From Branchiostoma floridae (lineage: Eukaryota > Chordata > Leptocardii > Amphioxiformes > Branchiostomatidae), in NCBI RefSeq assembly GCF_000003815.2, contig NC_049990.1:16792317-16856316 (forward strand): DNA of 64,000 nucleotides, written 5' to 3'. The stretch's first letter is position 1. Each line of letters starts with the position of its first letter. The notes below the pieces were generated by a model. The model saw only the letters and a list, made by a program, of their open reading frames with translations. It made no database searches and had not been told where the DNA came from. Positions 1-11,900 of the stretch are shown here, in pieces. A program made the position numbers and the translations under genes.

Positions 1-52
1 CTCGGGCCGGGGCATTAACCCTTTATTCTACAATACTAGTATATACCATTAC

Positions 53-193
53 CTGTTTGACAGGGTAGGTAGCCTTGACACCCCCCACTGGCTCAATGGT
101 AGCTCCCGTGGGGAGGTTCTCCACAGAGATGAGGAAGTTGGCTCTGGGTCTCTGGAACAAGCTGCCTGGGCCCAGACCCTGCCATTCCAGGTC
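53..193 (-). CDS. ATP6AP2: ATP6AP2 exon 3 (RPRA-containing ectodomain segment)
   Basis: The acceptor CCTCACAG ends at 194 and the donor GTAATGG starts at 52. The exon is 47 codons in phase 0 on both sides, starting DLEWQGLGPGSLFQRPRANF and ending ATYPVKQ. The LFxRPRA block is the most conserved signature of this part of ATP6AP2. The next exon lies left of the window. Confidence 0.9.
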
Positions 194-2289
194 CTGTGAG
201 GAAAAAGAATAGAGTGTTTTCACTCATTTGACGTCATTGCAATTGTCCTTGAACATGTTGGTGTGTGCATTTCAGTTCCTGCATTTTGCTACATTTACAG
301 ATCTTCTGATGGACTTTCTCAGGCTTGGACAAGTCCATTAGCCCTATTGTCCAGTGCAAGTGAAAGTTCTGATCGGGCAAGTGCATGTCCTACCCCACTT
401 GCCCGATCGGGCAAGTGGGATTTTTCCATTGAGTGAGATTTTTATATATTTCTTACCTTTTCACAGTTATGACATCAAGCAATGGTCAAACATTTTTCCA
501 TGGCAGTAAGAGACTATAGTGCATGCTGCTACCATGAACTTAAAACTACAGCGAAATTAAATCTCCGCAAACTGAAATGCATTTACAGTATTCTGTTAGT
601 ATTACCTTGCTGGTTGAGAATCCCAGCACTAGTCCGATGACCTTGGGCAGGTCCACTGTGTGGAGAGGGGAGGCCGAGGGCAGGAACTGGACATAGCTGG
701 GTGCATGGAGCACATACAGCTGCTCAGCTCTACACAGGCCTGCAAACATTACAACATTCACAACACTATTAACATGGAGCATAGGGTAAACCAGAACAGT
801 TCGTGTCTTTGTATTTTGATTTTGATTTTTGCAATGCAATATAAAACGACAACAATAAAAGATCATTCCGATACCTTTACTTTAGGGGTGCCCAAGCATT
901 GGCTGCTTTACAGAGTACAAAGCAATCTTATAGTACTCACAATACACTATTAAGGAAATATTAACTTTACAGAATTCATACAAATTTTACAGAAATCCTA
1001 TAAGTCTTACAGAATACACAAAATCCTTCCTTTGCTAATTTGTTTTGTAGGACAAATGCCTGGCTAATGCCAAATCTGTCTTGCCCTGCCAGTTCGTCTA
1101 ATTACACCGATATGTTGCCAAAGAAGACAGCATTAATTTAGTGCATGTTGAGGTTTCTGGTGTTTTATAGCAGGATGGGATAAGCCTGTAACTTCTTTGG
1201 AGGCAAGATATCGTGGTAAAAAATGGAAGTCTCAAAATCTGAATTTGAAGGGTCTGACCGTTTCCAAAATCATATCCAGTTGCTTGAGTAACTGCTTTTT
1301 TGGTGTATCTTATTACCTGGATGTCTAATCTTCATTGACGAACCTCGGCGTATTATTGCAGCAAGTACCAAATCTGAGAAATTAGGCTGTTCGAACACGG
1401 GACCCCAATTTTATGTCCCTTACAAAAGAAGAATGCAATCCCTTACAACATGTCCTAGCTGACCCTGGGATCGAACTCAGGCCCACGGATCCATGGAATT
1501 GGATCCAAATGGCCATTAGCGCCAGGGTTGCATCGCCGCTTGGCCACAGAGACATGATTAAGGATCAGATGTATTCCCTAAATCTATTAATACCAGTTTA
1601 ACTGTTTTACACTATTATGCATTTACAGGATTCGTTTGCATTATGCAAACTGATCACATGACCATGTCATGAGATCATAGGTCACAAGGTCACTGTCCCA
1701 GCTTTGCGGTAGAAAATTTTAGTATCATGCTTGCTTTGACATTTAAATCAAAACAAAGACAACTCAGCACACACTTAATCAGTTTTATTGTCTCTGTCGA
1801 AAAGGGCACTGTTGACATAAACGTGAAAAGAAAATGCAAAAAGACCATTTAGGACTAACAATTTTGTTATTATTTTCGAGCTATATTTTTGGGGTCTACA
1901 CCTTCAACATGGGGCGTTTTTTTAAAGACCTCTTTTACAATCTGGGTTATGCATAATGATATTGGCTTTCTTTTGAAACAATTACTCTTATTGGAAAATC
2001 AGATTTTTTTTCATTCGTGAAGAAACTGACGTAATTTTTTCCAGGTCGATTTACAAATTGTCACATGAGCAAAATTATCATCATGTCAAGCGAGGCTTAG
2101 GTTTTGTAGCGATAAAATGTGACAAAACATCGCTGGGTTATCATTTAAAAACGCTCTGTTGGTGCAAAATATTCTTATTTGTAGAAAAAAAGAATGTTGA
2201 GGTATAGTAAACATGAGAAAAATAGAAATAAAGCCAGTTTTCTCACCTAAAATCACCACCAAACATGAAATGACCCATCGAGCAGCCAT
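53..2289 (-). CDS. ATP6AP2: ATP6AP2 ((pro)renin receptor / V-ATPase accessory protein 2), 5' part, three exons
   Basis: ATP6AP2 is a single-pass membrane protein of the V-ATPase that also acts in renin/prorenin binding and Wnt signalling (family knowledge). Seen here on the minus strand are join(2289..2247, 739..606, 193..53), with splice phases 1 and 0 and GT/AG at each junction, giving 14, 45 and 47 codons. The start MAARWVISCLVVIL is a signal peptide. Exon 2 carries AEQLYVLHAPSYVQF and ends GFSTSK. Exon 3 has DLEWQGLGPGSLFQRPRAN. These follow the vertebrate N-terminal ectodomain (GFSVK, then DLSWPGL, then LFHRPRA) in order and spacing. The rest of the ectodomain, the membrane helix and the cytosolic tail lie beyond the left edge, so the gene is cut by the window, not broken. 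It is divergent from BCOR, with 565 bp between start codons. Confidence 0.9.
194..605 (-). other. ATP6AP2 intron 2 with MITE fragments
   Basis: This is a GT-AG intron. Positions 315-430 contain CACTTGCCC/GGGCAAGTG words like those in the complete element at 21409-21732. Positions 495-595 contain a degraded copy of the element at 29344-29552 (TGGCAGTAAGAGACTATAGTG, ending in GCATTTACAGTATTC). No coding sequence is seen. Confidence 0.6.
606..739 (-). CDS. ATP6AP2: ATP6AP2 exon 2 (N-terminal ectodomain)
   Basis: The acceptor TTTGCAG ends at 740 and the donor GTAATAC starts at 605. With one carried base the exon gives 45 codons, including CRAEQLYVLHAPSYVQFLPS and DLPKVIGLVLGFSTSK. The pattern of a short beta-strand, then a PxDLPxV-like segment, then GFS-K matches the first ectodomain segment of the renin receptor. 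The exon ends in phase 0. Confidence 0.88.
740..2246 (-). other. ATP6AP2 intron 1 with SINE and foldback fragments
   Basis: This is the first intron of ATP6AP2. It contains a tRNA-derived SINE (about 1390-1560, listed separately). Near 891-910 is a short AGGGGTGCCCAAGCATT segment resembling the terminus of the foldback element at 17151-17421. The remainder (about 910-1390 and 1560-2240) is AT-rich, with no coding signal that I can support. Confidence 0.55.
1390..1560 (-). mobile_element. tRNA-derived SINE copy
   Basis: On the minus strand a tRNA-like head is visible: GTGGCCAAGCGG (A-box-like, complement of about 1535-1547) followed by GAGTTCGATCCC (B-box-like, complement of about 1466-1478). 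These are RNA polymerase III internal promoter boxes. The downstream body (TTGTAAGGGATTGCATTCTTC) recurs near 59895-59940. There is no intact tRNA fold and the 3' end is ragged, so this is a SINE fragment rather than a tRNA gene. Confidence 0.6.
2247..2289 (-). CDS. ATP6AP2: ATP6AP2 exon 1 (signal peptide)
   Basis: The ATG at 2289-2287 opens 14 codons plus one base (phase 1), giving MAARWVISCLVVIL. This is a short positive start followed by a hydrophobic core, i.e. a secretory signal peptide. The donor GTGAGA begins at 2246. The start has A at -3 and G at +4, a strong context. It was chosen because it opens the only signal-like frame and splices in phase to exon 2. Confidence 0.85.
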
Positions 2290-2293
2290 CTTG
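2282..2293 (-). promoter_or_regulatory. TISU/YY1-like element overlapping the ATP6AP2 start codon
   Basis: The minus strand reads CAAGATGGCTGC, with the ATG being the ATP6AP2 start. It matches the TISU consensus SAASATGGCGGC at 11 of 12 positions and contains the YY1 core AAGATGG. TISU elements combine YY1-dependent transcription with efficient initiation on very short 5' leaders (established for vertebrate housekeeping genes). A very short 5' UTR for this gene is therefore predicted. Confidence 0.6.
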
Positions 2294-2854
2294 ACTGTTG
2301 CATGCTGGGAGGAAGTTGGGAGAATATGAGTTTACATCACTTCCGCATTTTTGGTTTGGGTGTTAATCTCAAATATTTATTAGATATTTATGAGTCATAA
2401 GAGATTATCATACTTTCCGTGGAGACAATGATATAGCATCATCCGGAATCAGCATGTGAAATTCGTCAGTTCCCGTTTCTAGGGAAGCTCATTTGCATAC
2501 AGGCTTTTCAACCCATGACGTCTTATGTTAGCATTTCTGCAATCGTGCATGGGGGATTTCAGACTCATTATCATACATCATTTATTTTCATTCATTTGCG
2601 CCTTGGTTCGATTTTCAAATCTGTAGTACAAGAGAAAAATCTTTAAAGGTTTAACTATCATTGTTTCATTTTTAGGCCGGGATATGCTTATTCAGGGAGG
2701 TTATGGTTGAAAAGAGAGGATGCTGAAACCCCCAAAGTAGTCCAGACTATCGTTGCACGAAGTGTTTGCCCTATGCAAGGCTCTCGTACTTCAACCGAAG
2801 CTAGGGAACCGTCGTGTGCTTCGCCTACTTTTCGTCCTGGTTCCAACAGATCGC
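2290..2854. promoter_or_regulatory. Divergent (bidirectional) promoter region of ATP6AP2 and BCOR
   Basis: This is the whole space between the ATP6AP2 start codon (minus) and the BCOR start codon (plus), 565 bp. Motifs seen include an ETS/GABP-type ACTTCCGC (2339-2346), an octamer-like ATTTGCAT (2491-2498), a CRE-like TGACGTCT (2516-2523) and a YY1/TISU element at the ATP6AP2 start. No TATA box is evident on either side. The transcription start sites are not determinable from sequence. That one promoter region drives both genes is an inference from spacing and orientation. Confidence 0.65.
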
Positions 2855-2958
2855 ATGGCTGTGCGAGAAGAACGCAATATCTGGGAGCTTCTCGGCGTCG
2901 GCAAGGACGGGGAGGTGTCAGCCAAGCCGGCGGGGGACAGCGAGACCAACGCCGAGGC
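2855..2958 (+). CDS. BCOR: BCOR exon 1 (start)
   Basis: The first in-frame ATG opens [20 protein letters not shown]; the exon runs 34 codons plus two bases to donor GTAAGC at 2959. The frame is open upstream to about 2753 but has no earlier ATG. Context at -3 is C and at +4 is G, i.e. moderate. The start is accepted because the exon joins exon 2 in phase and faces the ATP6AP2 promoter. Confidence 0.7.
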
Positions 2959-5900
2959 GTAAGCCCGTCCAGCCTTGCCTTGCCTTCCCCCTCCCACATG
3001 CGTGACACCCTGTCTCTCTCTTCCTGCGTCATACGACGATGTTTCTCTCGCTCAATTCGACCTTTGGATTTCTGATCGCCACGGTTTAGACAGACATAAT
3101 ACACTCCCTTGTTTCCACCCTACAGGTTTTTGGCGGCCATACGCAGCTCGGATATCAGAAAAATCCAAAGAATCATCGAGAAAGGAAACGATATCAATGC
3201 AAAGGTGAGTCAGTGTTACGTATCTAGTTCAGAAATATAGGTCTAGGTCTGGGCCCCACGGGGCGTATACGTATAGTATCATCGCTCGCGCTTGATATAT
3301 ATGATAAGAAAAGCGAGTGGCAACCCTCAACGGATTCAAGTCGTGAGATTTCAAGGAAGGTATGAACGATTTTCGGCTTAGGGAAAACTTGAGAAGGATT
3401 CGTGGTGTTACAATCGGCAGGTGTGTATGTTGTATGTCCGGGTTTTCTACGTGTCAGGTTGAGATAATACGTTAACACACCCACACTGCGATATGTTGGG
3501 AATAGGAAGGTACTAGAATGTAGCGCGGGGTTTGCTGTTATTATGGCGGAAGTGGCTTTATCGCAAGCAGTGCGTCCGCCATTTCAAATAAGTGGGGTGC
3601 AGAGCAAATACCAGCGAGGCTGGGCAAGGATTTGGCCGCCAGGTCAAATTTAGGACGTCGTATCGGTCAGTTCAAAAGAGCCGTTCTTTAGGGACGTGGA
3701 CATAAAAACGTGCGGGGACAGGTGTGTCCGTGTTTTCGTCACGACGTAATGTCGCAGGTCTTGATACAATCGTGAGAGGGTCTTAAAACAGTCGTAGTGG
3801 TAGTGCAAGGATTTTTTGGCTAACACTTATAGGGCATAGCATCGGACATGCGTGCGTTCTAAATGGCCATTCTTTTAAATAGGAAGGTAGACTTAAAACG
3901 TACGCAAGTCTTCGTGACTGCGTTTCGTCGCCAGTCTTAATACAATCTTAAGACAGTCGTAGAACAGTCGTAGCGATGTTCGTTGTAGAAAGATTCAAAT
4001 GACTGAGTTGTCGTAAGTTTCTCGGGTGAGAAAAATCGTGAGTTACATCTACGAACTGTTCCCGATATAGACAGGCAACAAAAGAAAAAAAACAACAACA
4101 CGTCATTAGAAAAATTAGAACAGAAGCAAGTATATGGTTTTGATGTGTTACGTAGCTAAACTGATTATATATTGCTTTATTACGTTTGGAAATAATTCTT
4201 TTATCAATTATTGCACGGCATATTTTAGGACAGTGTTTTGGTCATTCGCTTTAAGATGTATGCCCTTTTTTTAAATGACCTTAAATTTTGGGTGCCGTCA
4301 GTCAATAAACGGACATGATATGCCTGTTTGCACAATGATGTCACGAGTGTAATAAAGTTCTAAAGATGATGCAGATGAAATTGCTACGTAAAACATGAAG
4401 AGATTAGTATAATACATTTCGTAATAAATGCTAATCTTAAAAATCCTTGTCTTGGCAAGAAGAGACTTACCTGAAACCTACCGATTTTTAGATTACTCAT
4501 AGCAATTTAAACTAATAACCTCTGTGTTATTTTAACTGTACAAATATGCTACAGTCTTCATACCCGTGTGACACAAATGATTTTGTTTTTCACATATATT
4601 ACGTCTAAACATCGCTTCCTAGTATTATGCGTTGTGAAATAATTGTAATATCGATCATAAGGATTATCGTAAATGGTGAATTATTGAACCTTAAGAAGTC
4701 GTAATAGACATTTTATTGGTTTGCCACGTAATGTCATAACGTCATGCTACAAATGTAAATCTCTAGAATCGGTACGTTATGGTTTAGCCGCAAGTTCGCC
4801 CTCCCCATACTGAACAGCGTTCGTAGGTTACGACTTGTTAAAGATGTTCCGACTTGTTTAAAGGGTTAGTTGTGCAAAAATCGGCAAAATCATTGTTGTC
4901 CTAAATGCCGTGAAATTACGTTGTTGACGACGTAAATGTTTTGATAAAGTGTGATACGTAAAAAGTTGTCTAGTTCTTTCTATGTGTATACGGCGTCGCT
5001 TGTTGTCTATGTTAATGTTAATGTTCATGTGCACGTAGTCGTCAAAAGGAATTTACGGCGATAGATTTATTAGACTGATGGACCAAACGCAAGGGCAATA
5101 ATAGTTGCACTAGTGCTTCGTACGTTAACAGATTTCAGTAGATCGGTTTAGGTACACGTCCGAACCGGAACCTGTACCTGAACACGATTGATCAAGTACG
5201 TGTATTTGTTGAATGCGTAGCTAACAATCTTTTAGTGATAAATTGTCATATTTGTATGGAAAGTTACGCATGTCTATCTCAAAAACAATCTGTACGTTTT
5301 CCTATGTTTCAACGGCCAAATTATTACATTGTTATCATTTATTTGGTCTCTAGAAGTGACACTGGTGCTTTAATTTGTTCGGGTACGTTCAGGTACACGG
5401 ATGTTTTTGTCCGGACCTGCACCTAAACGATTTTACAGATACGTTACAGGTATGGTTATTTATAAGTACACGGCCTTAAGTTGATCAGATGCGTCCGTTC
5501 GCGATGTAGTTAACTAGTTGTAAGAGGAACGTATCTGTAACTGTATAGTCAGTATAACCGCCCGTCGAGGTAACGCAACAGCTTGTGTCTATATCTAAAT
5601 GGCTGGTTATAACCGTCCTTCGGCGTAACACATCAGCTTCTGTATCTGTATCTGTATAGCCGGTATAACCGTCCTTCGGCGTAACACATCAGCTTCTGTA
5701 TCTGTATCTGTATAGCCGGTATAACCGTCCTTCGGCGTAACACATCAGCTTCTGTATCTGTATCAGTATAGCCGGTATAACCGTCCTTCGGCGTAGCACA
5801 CCAGCTTCTGTATCTGTATAGCCAGTATAACAGCCCTTCAACGTAACACCATCAGCTTCTGTATCTGTATCTGTGTAGTAATATAACCACTCTTCGTCGC

Positions 5901-8900
5901 AATACACCAGCTTCTGTATTTGTACCTGTTACAGTGTATATCCCGTTACATCCGCCCTTCGGCGTAACATGCCAACTTTGGGAGGGGCGACGTTTCGACA
6001 GCTAAAATCCCACGAATGTATTATGTTCTATAGATATATACCGGTCAGATATGGTCAGAGTTTTTACTTGCCGTTTTGTTCCATAGAATTAGAAAAAGCC
6101 ATTACGTAAAGATAAGCATTTTACGATCGGCAAGGTTAAGAAAGATGCTATCGTAAGAAAATAAATATCTTTCAACGAATAGAATGAATGAAGACCTTTA
6201 TTGTACAGTTTTGCCCAACCGAGCTAAGTACAGGTCACAACAAGTCAAGATATATACATATAAATCACAAATCTAGTCTAACACAAAAGTTCGGCTTCTT
6301 CTCGCTTCTTGGTAATGGTGAAAATGTAGGACTGTATGGGTTTAGCTATGGTCGGTTTGTCAAAACGCATGAGAAATATAAACTTGTCAGCGCTACTCAT
6401 GTGTCTAAAATGAGGGAATCTACTTTCTATATAACTAAATAGAGTATTTCTATCATTGACATACATATCGCAATCAACTGTGAAGTGCACTTCATCTTCT
6501 ACCATGTTTGAGGTACAAAATTGGCAGACTCTTTGTTCTAGAAGTAGAACAGAAGTAGCTAAGTAGCACATAGTATTTCGTCCTACTTACACCAGTAAGT
6601 GTAGTATGACACAGCAAAAATAATTCCTTGCCAAAGAAATTCCTTTTCGTAAAATAAAATATCTTAAGAACGGTAACGTTTAGAAAGATTTAATTGTAAG
6701 AAAAGAAGTATCTTTCAATTATTAGAAGTGATAAACCTAGCTAGTTATCACATGATATCACGCCCTAGTCAGTGTAGTATGACACAGCAAAAATGACAAG
6801 GTGTCAAACTCAAAGTGGTAATTCTTCTCAAACGCCGGACCTGCGATAGGACGTCCCTAAGAAAAGCTAGGTACTCATTGAAATTGCGCTTGCCATGTGA
6901 ACAGCTTGGGACTTGCTACGGATTCAAACCCCAAACCGACAGATGCAAGCTGACACAATTTAACGCAAGTCCCCATGGCTCCACATTGCCGTCAGTTCTG
7001 TCTAAGGGCGCAGTCACATGTAGGTCGTTCGATCATCGTACGATTTCGATGATAAGTTTTTAAGCAGGCAGTGACAGAGCCAACCACCCACAAGGATTCA
7101 AGACAGCGCTTTGTGCAGCAAGACATCTGAACATTGTAGGACACATGCATGGTTGTCCTAAAAAATGCCCCAAGTTAGCGATCGTAGGACGATGGCACCA
7201 GCTATGTGAGCGCGCCATGTCACATTATCCACGGTCTTCGAGTGTATCGATGGAAGGTCGTCCAATATTTAAGATCGACAGAGGGTTGCGCTTATTTTTC
7301 ACATGAAAACCATCACATACATGTATGCGCCATACTTTGTACCTTGTACAATTGTTGTGCAATAAAGTAATTATCATAAGCGAATCGTCGTGCGATCGAT
7401 TTTCGTCAAATGTGACAGGGGTATAACGACTGTCTCAGTCTTCCATAAAACCCTTTTACACGCCTCTGATTGAAAGAAATTGCTCATGTATAATCTTCCA
7501 TCCGTGTCGTCTCGACAGGCCAGACATTTTATGAAGTCGTGTAGTAAAAAAAAAATAACGGCAATATTTTCCGCTGCAAGGGATGGTACAATCGCTAGGG
7601 ACAGAAATTCGAAAACAGTCCACAACACGCACTCAAAAATTCGCCTACCGTAGACGTTCTTCTTTTTCCTATAGCCTTTCTACATAATACCGTACCGTAT
7701 ACTCTAAGGTATGATCCACTCACACCGGGAAGGACCCCTACTCTATTCGATAGGTGTGGTGGGTTCTTTAACGTGCGCGAGGTGTGGCTCTCCTCAAACA
7801 CGGGACCTCTATTTAGCGCCCTTTTTGAGGGGCCCTAGCCTATTCTATGTCGTGTCCACCCGAGTGAAGTGAGGAAAGTCATGTTAAGTGCGCTGCCTAA
7901 CGGCACAAGATCGGTGCATATGACAGGATTCGAAACCTGAAGCTCTGGGCCAAACGCACTGCAGTTAGGTCTCAAGACGCCACGTTTATTTATCTTTTTA
8001 TTTTGTTGAAAGCAGCGATGACGTCATAACGATGTCCGCTTGTCTGTACCTTTGTAATTTGCTCCGGTATGTTTTTCTTGAATTACTAACTTAATTACCT
8101 GATGACCAATGAGGACGCACCTTTCAATATAGCTTCCAAATTAAACCGTCTCTTCGTTCTTCCGGTCATGTTAGTTGTCTGTAATATGTAGCAGAACCAA
8201 ACTGACAAGCCGAAATCTCTTCTTATTACTTAATAATATGGTGACCCGGTATGCTTGGCCAAAAACGCTAAGAGTAATAACTAATCCGTATAACACTACT
8301 ATTAGGTACTTTAGAATGCGTTATAAAGAAGCAAATGCATTAACGTTCGCGGTGGTTCGTGGTTTTTGTGTTGGCCGCTTTACCCTCGACTCAAAACCAA
8401 CGCGAACGCTTTTGTAGAAAAATACTACGTAAGGCTATGTCACCTTAATCCGTGGGTAACCTATATCCGTTTTTCTAAAAACAGGGTACACGTATCTAGG
8501 GATATCGAGTCAACAAACAGTAGGTTCAGATTGAAATATCCTTATAATATTGCAGTTTGAACCCCTAAATACCCCGCTTTAAAAAAACAACGAACGGATA
8601 TAGGTTACCCCGCGGATAAAGGTGAACTAGCGTTACCCAGATGATTAGAACTGATGAGTAGAAACTTGTACATGTGTATCAGGGGCAGTTGATACGCTAG
8701 CACGACCGAAAGTGACTGTTATGTCCGTCTGTAGCTCCCTTGCCGAGTCGCTAGTAGGTGGTTTCCGACTGTCTATAAGGGTGCCAGTGTTTCCATTTCT
8801 GTACAGTATGTGACGATATTCCTATTGCGAACTCTAAATCACCAAGAACACCCAGTTTCCTCCTTTAGATTAATTCAACTACCGCGAACTTATGCATTTG

Positions 8901-11900
8901 CATTTACAGTACTATTTCTGTTCTACGTTTAGCTCATCTCATCATTATCGAACTAAAGGTCGTTGAACTTGAAGAATCATGTATCGCGAATCAATACGTG
9001 CACCACCCAAAGAAACAGGAAGTATTAATAGAGAAGAGAGATGTTTTGAAACAGGTATTGCGAGGGTCGCATTTCAAACCTGGTGCAGAAGAAGGGGTTA
9101 TCAGTACGCCGGACGCTGAATGAAAGGGTTGAAGAAGGGGTTATCGGTATGCCTGAACTCTGAAGCTGAACATTTCGCCAGCAACAGCCGTTTAAAATTA
9201 ACATACATACATAGGCAATGTAACGTCATCCGAAAATCATTAACACGGAACTTGGGGTCGTTAGTAACGATTTTTGTCGTCATCCTTTCTCGCGGATGTC
9301 ATGCCAACTTTGTACCCCTGCCAAATATCTGCCCCAACACTGCTTGGGGGTTTCGACTACACCTATGGGGAGGGAAGCTTTTTGTATTTTTCAAGTTTGA
9401 GCCAATGTTGTGAAAAGGTTTGGCGCCCTGGAGGCTAAATCTAACTTTAACCTGACTTTAACTCAAAACTTTACCATATGGCCTTAACCCTAACCCTAAC
9501 CCTAACCCTAACCCTAACCCCAAACCTATCCCTAACTCCACGCACGCGCGCTACTCTTTGGAGCAAAAATCTAGCGGTACAGAAATGTGACACCGGATAC
9601 CGTCATAACCTCAGTCTGAATATGACCGATCATACCGACAGCGTGGCACCATCATACTTGTAACCTAAACATATATTAATATTACTGGTACAAGGTCGTC
9701 CTTATGTTGATATGATTATGGATTATGGATGACATCCGCGTGCTTGTCAATTTTCGTCCGTTTCAAGAAAAAAAAAATCGACCAAATTGTAAATCGTACA
9801 AAGCAGCTCCGAAAATATATGCAGTGAATTGCAAAATATTGGAAAACGGACACTCAAGTTTTGAAACACCAAAAAAGAAGATGTTGAAAAGTCAAAGAAG
9901 AATTTGGGAAAGAACAAAAATGAAGAATCTACCAGTATTGTTAGGTATACCATTATATTGTTCAACCTTCTTGACCACTTATGTTTCGTAATATTCTAAT
10001 AAAGGCAATTTTTTCCAAGCTTTCTTTTTGCACGCCCGCATCCGTTGTATTTCCCGGATGTCATCCATATAACCGTCTCAATATGGCCTTATAATATACG
10101 TAAGAATTTTACGAGCGCACAGTTGGCACCCGCTTCCGCTCTTCAAGTTACAATTCGATCTGTTGCTAGAAGCCTGAGATGATATGTCAAATATATAAAA
10201 GCCTTAGTGGGCGTTGGAAGCCGGGCTAAAAAGACGTTTGCCACGTCTCAAAGGAAAACCGAAAATCCTCTGCGTAAATTATCTTGTAAGTCCTTTCATA
10301 TGAGAACCTATTATGTAGAAATCATTTGTTATCATGTCGTCTTTTTGAGGCTTACTTTGATATTTGTAGACGTAATATCGGCTCTTTTAGTGGTCATTTG
10401 GGAGTTTGTTTCGTCAAAGAAAATACCGTGTGGCGTACGGGCTACATCCCCTAAGTTTGTGATATTCTCAACGTTGTTTTAAAACTCATTTTGATATTGT
10501 CACTTTATTATACAAAGCCGTTTGTAGTCTAGTAACAATACAAGATTAGAAAGTCGTAAGTTCGAAACTCGTCTGTTTCGCTATCCCCACATACACGCTA
10601 TTGGAAAGATTCGTAGTGCTCCCAACGGGACTTTGGTTTCAAGGTTGTGTTTGCCTTATTGGAAAATAAGCATATATTTTCTAATAATTACAAGCATTTG
10701 GTAGATGGACAAGATTGACAGACGTACGTAATTAGGTTTGGTTATTATTCTAATGAAAAGTATAGTTTCATTGCATGTCATTGTGTGTGTGCCAAAGTGC
10801 TATATTTTTCCTTTGAAAAAAAAAACATATCAGGGGAAATAAAGCATGGTATATGCTACAAAAATATTTACTAGAATCCTGTTATGTTCAGTGCAACTAA
10901 AGTTCTTTTTTAGATTTAATGACAATTATCAAAACAATGGAAGGTCAAAATTCTAATTTAGCCAGGGATGTGAACCGTAGTCTGCTGTACATTTAATCTA
11001 AAGCGTTCGCATTTGCGTCTATCGGTTCTGTTTGACGTCGATGACGCTCTGTTAAGATGGCAGTTACGTTACGTCAACTAAGAGCGTCGCTTTCTCAGTA
11101 CAAGGGTTGGATTGATTGCTTGCATGTACTGTCGATTCCCCCACCCACTCAGTAAAGCCCGAGAGACATACCAATTTGAGGACACCGTATCGTAACAATA
11201 CACCAAATAAAAATCAATTCATTTGATTATCCGTAATTTCAGCAATAATATTCAAATATTAAACCAATCGAAATACCATAATCGTAATATATGTACATGA
11301 TTATTTCAGTAAATCCATTGTTTGACGTTGATGCAAATCGTAAAATAAGATAAAATACCGTTGCACAATTGAAAATTGTTTATGATCTTTTGCCTTGAAA
11401 AAAATCTGTTAGAACTGTTTTCTTTACTTTCCTTAGTCAGGGTGAATGACCCATGTTCGACGTCGGTCACGTGACCTATTGGGCACATGACGTCAGCAAA
11501 GTGTGTCTGTGCTGTATCATGTTGTGTCGGTCATGTTTTCATCAATTTTCGCAATTTTTTCTTGAATATGATAATTCGTGAATTAAAAACATACATTTTT
11601 GGTTTGCACACCTGAAACTCAATAGAATAAGCTTGGATAGAAAAAAGAAATGAGAGGGATTTAGCCACAAAATAGTAAATAACAGTCTATGCAAATTAAT
11701 TTGAAAATGTAGTGAACGAATGGTGTAAAATATGACAAAATTGAAGTTATGCAACAGCGGTGTAGAGATCATATTCATAGATCGTGTATTATATCAGGAC
11801 ATGATATCGAATTGGCAAAAGCACCCACAGCAGTAATATTGGTATTAGACTCAAGTCGAACAGAATTATGACTTTGCGATATGTACGCGGCCTGAATATT

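Noticed and set aside
5689-5907. Minus-strand frame with repeated [10 protein letters not shown] peptides
   Set aside because: Translation of the 56-bp minisatellite, not a protein gene.
9725-9991. 88-codon Lys-rich frame
   Set aside because: It lies wholly inside a MITE with TATGGATGACATCC ends; the A-rich interior explains the Lys codons.
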